DNA of 64,000 bases from contig SVST01000001.1 of NCBI GenBank assembly GCA_015064155.1, positions 1-64,000 on the forward strand, read 5' to 3'. The notes beneath the pieces are model-generated. The model was not told the origin of the DNA and searched no databases. It saw only the letters and a program-made list of their open reading frames with translations. Source of the stretch: Oscillospiraceae bacterium (lineage in GTDB: Bacteria > Bacillota > Clostridia > Oscillospirales > CAG-272). Shown piece after piece: positions 59,010 through 64,000 of the stretch; within the stretch, counting starts at the first letter, position 1; each line of letters opens with the position of its first letter. Made by a program: the position numbers and the translations under genes.

Positions 59010-60803
59010 TTATGATTCGATAGACGATACCGCATCGGTAAATTGGCTGTTATACAGGTGATGGTAAAATCCTTTTTTTGCAAGAAGCGTGGCGTGGTCG
59101 CCCTGCTCCACGATTTTTCCGTCGCGCATCACCAGAATCACGTTTGCGGATTCAATGGTGGACAAGCGGTGCGCAACGATGAACGAGGTTCTTCCTCGCA
59201 TCATTTCGGCAAATGCGTTTTGAATTTTCAGCTCCATACGCGTATCGATCGAGGAGGTTGCCTCATCGAGAATCAGCATGGGGGGAAGTGCCAGCATGAC
59301 GCGGGCAATACACAAAAGCTGTTTTTGCCCCTGAGAGAGCGACCCTCCGTTTTCACCGAGCAGCGTGTCATAGCCGTTTGGAAGCCGTTTGATGAAGGAG
59401 TGTGCATGTACAGCCTTTGCCGCCGCGACGATTTCTTCATCGGTAGCATCCGGCTTTCCCATGGCAATGTTTTCACGCACCGTTGCGGCGCGCAGCCATG
59501 TGTCCTGCAGTACCATGCCCCAGGCGGCACGCAGGGAAGGACGGGTCATGTTGCGGATATCGGTTCCGCTGACCGAAATGCTGCCGTCGTCTACGTCGTA
59601 GAAGCGCATGAGCAGATTGATCAGCGTGGTTTTTCCGCATCCCGTAGGACCGACGATGGCAATGCGCTGTCCGGCGGAAACCGAAAGATCAAGATCCTTG
59701 ATTAGCTCGCGGTCGGGGGTGTAAGAGAAGGATACCCGATCCAGCTCTACTCTTCCGTCGGCATGTTCCAGCACGCGCGCATCGGGAGCGTCGGGTAAAA
59801 GCTCCTCCTCGTCCAACAGATCGAACACGCGGCGTGCGCAGGCAAGCGCGTTTTGCAGCTCGGTCAAGACGCCCGAGATTTCATTAAAAGGCTTTGTATA
59901 TTGGTTTGCATAGGAGAGAAAGACCGAAAGACTGCCCACCGTAAAGGGATTTGCCGAGCCGGCAGTTCCAATGACCAGTAAGGCACCGGTCATAGCCACA
60001 CCCGCATAAACCAAATTGTTGACGAAACGCGTCGAGGGATTGGTGATCGACGAAAAGAAAGTTGCGCGCAGGGAAGCCTTTTCGAGGCGGTCGTTGACCT
60101 CGTTGAATTCCTTTTCTCCCTCGTCTTCGTGACCGAATGCCACCACCACCTTATGGTTGGCGATATATTCGTCGATCAGCGCGGTTTGCTCGGCGCGCGT
60201 TTCTGCTTGCAGCTTGAACATGGAGTAGGTGCGCTTGGCAATAAAGGACGCAACGAAGAGGGACAGAGGCGTCACCAAAATAACCACCAATGCAACGCTT
60301 GGACGAATCACCAGCATGATGACGAGCGTTCCGAGAATGGTGAGGATTCCCGTAAAGAATTGGCTAAAGCCCATCAAAAGTCCGTCTGCAAACTGATCGA
60401 CGTCCGAGATCATACGGCTAACGGTTTCGCCGACCGAATGAGAATCGACGTAGGAGAGGGGGAGCTTTTGCAGCTTTACGAAAGCATCGTGCCGCAGCTT
60501 GCGTACCATCCCGTAGGTAATGCGGTTGTTCAGGACGTTCATCAGCCATTGCGCAAGCGCCGAAAGCAGCGTGCAAATACCGATCGTCACGACAATTTTC
60601 ACGATTCCGTTCCAATCGACAAGCCCTTTCCCAACCATCAAATCAATTGCATCTCCCGTCAAAAGGGGAATGTACAAAGTAAGAGCTACGGTGGCAGCGG
60701 CAAACAGAAGCGAGAAAATCAACGCGATTCTGTAGTGCTTCAAGCCTTGCAGGACACGCTTGACCGTTTTTCGGTCAAATTGCGGTTTTTGTTTCTTTTT
60801 CAT
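59010..60803 (-). CDS. ABC exporter half, canonical ATPase site
   Basis: 597 residues. Six membrane segments (about 20-320) are followed by an ATPase domain: Walker A GPTGCGKTTLI (about 385-395), signature LSQGQKQ, Walker B MLILDEATSSID with the catalytic Glu, and switch His in IVAHRLST. The signature has Gln in place of the first Gly. It is encoded directly after a second half whose Walker B ends in Asp, so the two should form a heterodimeric multidrug-type exporter. The genes overlap by 4 bp. Confidence 0.93.
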   Translation of the reverse strand: MKKKQKPQFDRKTVKRVLQGLKHYRIALIFSLLFAAATVALTLYIPLLTGDAIDLMVGKGLVDWNGIVKIVVTIGICTLLSALAQWLMNVLNNRITYGMVRKLRHDAFVKLQKLPLSYVDSHSVGETVSRMISDVDQFADGLLMGFSQFFTGILTILGTLVIMLVIRPSVALVVILVTPLSLFVASFIAKRTYSMFKLQAETRAEQTALIDEYIANHKVVVAFGHEDEGEKEFNEVNDRLEKASLRATFFSSITNPSTRFVNNLVYAGVAMTGALLVIGTAGSANPFTVGSLSVFLSYANQYTKPFNEISGVLTELQNALACARRVFDLLDEEELLPDAPDARVLEHADGRVELDRVSFSYTPDRELIKDLDLSVSAGQRIAIVGPTGCGKTTLINLLMRFYDVDDGSISVSGTDIRNMTRPSLRAAWGMVLQDTWLRAATVRENIAMGKPDATDEEIVAAAKAVHAHSFIKRLPNGYDTLLGENGGSLSQGQKQLLCIARVMLALPPMLILDEATSSIDTRMELKIQNAFAEMMRGRTSFIVAHRLSTIESANVILVMRDGKIVEQGDHATLLAKKGFYHHLYNSQFTDAVSSIES

Positions 60804-62527
60804 ACCGATTCACCGCCTTTCTTAAACTGAGAATCATAAATTTCGCGGTACACTCGGCAGGCTTGCAGCAGATCCTCGTGCTTGCCCTGTCCGACAAGAC
60901 AGCCGTCCTCTAAAACCAAAATCAGATCGGCATGCTGAATCGAGGAGGTTCTTTGCGAAATCAAGAAGGTGGTGGGGCGGTAGGGAAGCGCACGAAGTGC
61001 CTCCCTCAGTGCCGCGTCGGTGGCGTAATCCAGAGCCGACGAGCTGTCGTCCAAAATCAGAATATCGGCTTTCCGTACCAATGCTCGCGCGATGGTAAGA
61101 CGTTGCCGCTGTCCCCCCGAAAAGTTCTTTCCGTTTTGCGAAACCGGCGAGTCAAGTCCTTTTTCAAGCCGCATGACAAACTCCTTTGCCTGCGCCGCAG
61201 CAAGAGCCTCCCAAAGCTCTTCGTCGGTTGCCCGGTCGTTGCCCCACAAAAGATTGGAGCGTACGGTTCCGCGGAACAGAATCGGCTTTTGCGGAACCAC
61301 TGCGATTTTTTCTCGGAGCACCTCGGGATTTTGCTCCCTGACGTCGCAGCCGTTTACCGAAACGGTTCCCTCGGTTGCGTCGTAAAAGCGCGAAATGAGA
61401 TGTACCAGCGAGCTTTTTCCCGAGCCGGTTGAGCCGATGATTCCCACCGTTGCCCCCACGGGAACCGAGAAGGTCAGGTTGGACAGTGACGGCTCCGCAT
61501 TTCGTCTGTAGGTCAGCGATACGTTTTGGAAGCTTACGGCATCTTGGGTGTTTTGCCGATCTTGGGGCTTTCGGATTTCCATACCGATCGGCAGTTCAAA
61601 TACCGCCTCGACACGGTTTCCGCAAGCCAATGCCTTGTTGACCAGAAAGATTGTATTGGCAAATTTTACAAGCTCCACCAGAATCTGTGCCATGTAGTTG
61701 GTCAGCGCAACCACCTCTCCCTGGGTCAGATCCCCGATTTTTACCAGCTTACCGCCCGATAAAAGCAGTAAAATGATACCGAGGTTGACCAAGATCAAGG
61801 TCAGAGGGTTCATCAGTGCCGAAATTTTTCCAACGTAGTTCTGCGTGCGGTTATGCTCTTCGTTTGCCGCGCTGAAGCGTTCGGTATCGGCATCCTCCAT
61901 ACGGAACGCGCGGATTACACGCGCACCCGTCAGATTTTCACGGGTGACCGAGGTGACGCAATCTAAATTTCCTTGCACTCTTTTGAAAAGCGGGATGCTT
62001 TTGATCATGATCGTAAAAACCACCGCCGCCAAAAGGGGAATGATAATCACGAAAACCAGTGCGCTTTTGACGTTCACCGTAAATGCCATGATCATGGCAC
62101 CGAATACGATGATTGGCGAGCGTAAAAGCAACCGGAGCGTCATGTTGACGCCCGATTGAAGCTGGTTGATATCCGAGGTCATACGGGTAATCAGCGTGGA
62201 AACACCGACGCTGTCGGTTTCGGCATAAGAGAGCTTTTGAATATGCGCAAAGAGATCACGGCGAATTCCCGCGCTGAATCCAACCGCCGCACGAGCCGCA
62301 AAATACTGCGCGATGAGGGCGCACGTCAAGCCGATGATGGCAAAGCCTGCCAAAAGGGCGCACATCGAGAAAATATAAGGCTTGTCCCGGTTGGCAATTC
62401 CAACGTCAATGATCTCTTTGACAACCAAAGGGACCAGTAAATCAAAGATGGCTTCCAAAAGCTTAAAGAGAGGACTGATTACGCATTCCTTTTTGTAAGG
62501 CTTTAAATAAACGAGCAGTCGTTTCAT
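60800..62527 (-). CDS. ABC exporter half, degenerate ATPase site
   Basis: 575 residues. Six membrane segments (about 15-310) and an ATPase domain with Walker A GSTGSGKSSL (about 365-374), signature FSGGQRQR, and Walker B ILILDDSSSALD, where Asp replaces the catalytic Glu. The switch residue is Gln (LISQRTSS) instead of His. Degenerate sites of this type define one half of heterodimeric exporters such as TM287/288 or BmrCD. The ATG at 62527 follows AAAGGA. The partner follows with a 4-bp overlap. Confidence 0.93.
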   Translation of the reverse strand: MKRLLVYLKPYKKECVISPLFKLLEAIFDLLVPLVVKEIIDVGIANRDKPYIFSMCALLAGFAIIGLTCALIAQYFAARAAVGFSAGIRRDLFAHIQKLSYAETDSVGVSTLITRMTSDINQLQSGVNMTLRLLLRSPIIVFGAMIMAFTVNVKSALVFVIIIPLLAAVVFTIMIKSIPLFKRVQGNLDCVTSVTRENLTGARVIRAFRMEDADTERFSAANEEHNRTQNYVGKISALMNPLTLILVNLGIILLLLSGGKLVKIGDLTQGEVVALTNYMAQILVELVKFANTIFLVNKALACGNRVEAVFELPIGMEIRKPQDRQNTQDAVSFQNVSLTYRRNAEPSLSNLTFSVPVGATVGIIGSTGSGKSSLVHLISRFYDATEGTVSVNGCDVREQNPEVLREKIAVVPQKPILFRGTVRSNLLWGNDRATDEELWEALAAAQAKEFVMRLEKGLDSPVSQNGKNFSGGQRQRLTIARALVRKADILILDDSSSALDYATDAALREALRALPYRPTTFLISQRTSSIQHADLILVLEDGCLVGQGKHEDLLQACRVYREIYDSQFKKGGESV

Positions 62528-62645
62528 GCTGAGCGTTCCTTTCTCGGTCAACATCGGTGAAAGTATATTAACCTTATTATTATACCTCTTTTTTATGATG
62601 AATAATAGAACGTTTTATGAATAAATTCAAAACCTGAGGTGAACA

Positions 62646-62680
62646 AAAAAGAGCAACGGCATTTTTCGTTGCTCTTTTTA
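62646..62680. terminator. Terminator downstream of the yajC-TIGR04086 unit
   Basis: AAAAAGAGCAACG (62646-62657) pairs with CGTTGCTCTTTTT (62667-62680), with T-runs on both strands. Confidence 0.8.
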
Positions 62681-62705
62681 TGGGGGGGGATCCGCAGACG
62701 ATTGC

Positions 62706-63161
62706 TTATCTTCTCCTTTTTCGTTTTGGCGGGCGTATTCCCAGCATGGCTCCCAGGACTGTACACAGTAAAAAGCCAATGTGTAACAGACAAGAAATCA
62801 CCGTGGAATATCCCGAGGATTCGGATTTGAAAAACAGAGAGCCCAAAAGGAAAACCAGCGTGAGCAGAGAGCCTTCGAGCAAGCCGCAAAAAAGTGCCGC
62901 ATGACGGCGTATTTTTCCAATGGCAAATCCGCCCGCTACAGCCGATACGGCGGCAATGATAAGTGCCGTTGGGCGAATCAACCGATCCGGATTTGACGTG
63001 AAGCATAAAGCGGCTGCCGTAAAGGTTAAGAGGAAAAGTCCGACCGCAAGCGCGATAACAAGGGCTTTCAGCAAAGACGAAATCCATGACAAAATCGAAT
63101 CGTCAACGGTGTCCTTTGGTGTGTTCCGCGGGACCGAATGTGCGGTTACATGCTTCTTCAT
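62706..63161 (-). CDS. TIGR04086-type small membrane protein
   Basis: 151 residues. Four membrane segments (about 28-52, 62-82, 88-110, 118-140) and a basic C-terminus (RPPKRKRRR). The family, which I recall as TIGR04086, occurs downstream of yajC in Clostridia, as here, and its function is unknown. The start follows GGAGG 6 bases upstream. The gap to yajC is 79 bp with no clear promoter. Confidence 0.7.
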   Translation of the reverse strand: MKKHVTAHSVPRNTPKDTVDDSILSWISSLLKALVIALAVGLFLLTFTAAALCFTSNPDRLIRPTALIIAAVSAVAGGFAIGKIRRHAALFCGLLEGSLLTLVFLLGSLFFKSESSGYSTVISCLLHIGFLLCTVLGAMLGIRPPKRKRRR

Positions 63162-63240
63162 AAAAAACCTCCGTGCGAGCGTGCTTGGTACAGCATATTC
63201 GTACGAAGGTCTTTTTATTCCGTTTTGCCAAAAGGGAAGC

Positions 63241-63570
63241 TCAGTTTTCGGGTTGTTCCGCTTTTACGTCAACGCGGCTGATCGCGGTTTTCAGGATACG
63301 GATCTTGGTGCGCTCGTGGGTGGTTTCGATCACGCAGGTTTCATCCTTGATGCTGACAACTCTGCCGATGATGCCGCCGATGGTGGTAATCTCATCGCCA
63401 ACCGCCAAATTGTTGCGCATGTTTGCATTTTCCTTCTCCTGCTTTTTCGAGGGACGGATTCCCACAAAGTAAGAAATGACGAACATCGCAACCAGCATCA
63501 GGATCATAACAAGACCGCTGGCACCGCCACTGCTTTGCGTCTGTGCTTCCAGAGCAAACGTAAAATTCAT
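63241..63570 (-). CDS. yajC: Preprotein translocase subunit YajC
   Basis: 109 residues. One membrane segment (about 16-38, SGLVMILMLVAMFVISYFVG) is followed by the cytosolic IRPSKKQEKENANMRNNL and GDEITTIGGIIGRVVSIKDE (about 57-76), the signature of YajC. YajC joins SecDF in the Sec translocon membrane complex. secDF is not downstream, so the usual Firmicutes yajC-secDF arrangement is not present in this window. Confidence 0.94.
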   Translation of the reverse strand: MNFTFALEAQTQSSGGASGLVMILMLVAMFVISYFVGIRPSKKQEKENANMRNNLAVGDEITTIGGIIGRVVSIKDETCVIETTHERTKIRILKTAISRVDVKAEQPEN

Positions 63571-63722
63571 TGAAAATTCCTCCGTTTCATTATGATATCC
63601 CTATTATTGTAAACTTTTTTCCATGAATAAGCAAGGGTCAATTTGTAAATATTTTTTGTACAGCGCGTTTTTTGCTCTTTTTTTGAAAAAAACAGAACAA
63701 ACTGAAAATAATAAGAAAAAAC

Positions 63723-63751
63723 TTGCTTTTTTCTCTCGCTTGTGGTATACT
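63723..63751 (+). promoter_or_regulatory. Promoter of rimM
   Basis: TTGCTT (63723-63728), 17-base spacer, TATACT (63746-63751), 39 bases before the ATG. Confidence 0.65.
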
Positions 63752-63790
63752 GAGAAAAAGATTCTTAGAAAACGAGGGACACCGACGTAT

Positions 63791-64000
63791 ATGAAGCAAG
63801 CATATTTGGAATGTGGCAAGATTATCAATACACACGGCTTTCGGGGAACGGTCAAGCTGGAGTGCTGGTGCGATTCTCCCGAGGTTTTGAGAGGGCTGAA
63901 GCATTTATGGTTTCGTGTCGGCGAGCAATACAGCGCGCGCCGCGTTTTGCATGCCTCGGTTTTTCGTCAGTTCGTGCTGGCTGATCTGGAGGGAATAGAC
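63791..64000 (+). CDS. rimM: 16S rRNA processing protein RimM, N-terminal part
   Basis: The first 70 codons are inside the window; the frame is open at the right edge. MKQAYLECGKIINTHGFRG and VKLECWCDSPEVL match the RimM N-terminal domain, which assists maturation of the 30S head by binding S19. The start ATG lies about 11 bases after GAGGGA. In Firmicutes it is usually followed by trmD and rplS, so those would be expected just beyond the window. Confidence 0.88.
   Translation, partial: MKQAYLECGKIINTHGFRGTVKLECWCDSPEVLRGLKHLWFRVGEQYSARRVLHASVFRQFVLADLEGID

Noticed and set aside
1-64000. CRISPR arrays, rRNA genes, prophage structural genes
   Set aside because: No regularly spaced repeats, no 16S/23S/5S sequence and no capsid, tail or terminase genes were seen.

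Overview
The window comes from a low-to-moderate GC, endospore-forming member of the Firmicutes (Clostridia), most likely an anaerobic gut-type organism. The reasons are a spoVAC gene, a complete cotJABC spore-coat operon, three T-box leaders, strong Gram-positive ribosome binding sites, many consensus sigma-A promoters with 17-bp spacers, sodium-pump decarboxylase subunits, an ECF S component and a set of intracellular glycosidases. The genus cannot be settled from the sequence alone.

Layout. 0-0.4 kb: the start of an IS3-type transposase gene, a duplicated tRNA-Lys 3' end and tRNA-Lys. 0.5-3.4 kb: a DUF1538 membrane protein, a protein made of two fused PII-like domains, and a flavodoxin. 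3.5-6.6 kb: a leader with a 22-codon ORF, a CorC/CNNM-type CBS membrane protein, and sodium-decarboxylase beta and gamma-like subunits. 6.7-9.6 kb: spoVAC and a capsule-regulation trio (PHP phosphatase, Wzz-like protein, BY-kinase). 9.7-16.2 kb: Trp T-box with trpB2, then rluD, lspA and ileS behind an Ile T-box. 16.4-17.7 kb: cotJABC. 17.8-21.1 kb: a DeoR regulator, a sugar isomerase and a metallo-beta-lactamase-fold protein. 21.3-26.4 kb: a 944-residue CvpA-like protein and a polymer-sugar dehydratase. 26.5-32.5 kb: isomerase, GH20, SGNH esterase and GH78 rhamnosidase. 32.6-42.2 kb: tRNA-Pro with two decayed copies, then an accessory region holding mobile-element debris, a two-component system, two ABC-2 pairs, paralogous small membrane proteins and a MarR regulator. 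42.2-46.5 kb: nadA-nadB-nadC-niaR-HD hydrolase. 46.6-50.9 kb: a Phe T-box controlling paaK, a tandem ACT protein, DAHP synthase, a GNAT and a MaoC-like protein. 51-55.7 kb: a sodium:solute symporter, then a second DUF1538 system with two separate PII-like proteins and an ECF S component. 55.8-62.5 kb: a MacB-like ABC protein and a heterodimeric ABC exporter. 62.6-64 kb: a TIGR04086-type membrane protein, yajC and the start of rimM.

The best candidate for an undescribed system is the pair of DUF1538/PII operons. They lie about 50 kb apart, keep the same gene order and the same 8-bp overlap between transporter and first PII-like gene, and differ in that one has the two PII-like domains fused. 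They look like a solute transporter gated by its own heteromeric PII-type sensor. The second strong story is regulatory. The three T-box leaders align at the specifier position and read ATC (Ile), TGG (Trp) and TTC (Phe). The TTC leader drives a phenylacetate-CoA ligase together with DAHP synthase, which suggests that phenylacetate is used to make phenylalanine. All functional statements rest on reading translated sequence and motifs; no database search was run.
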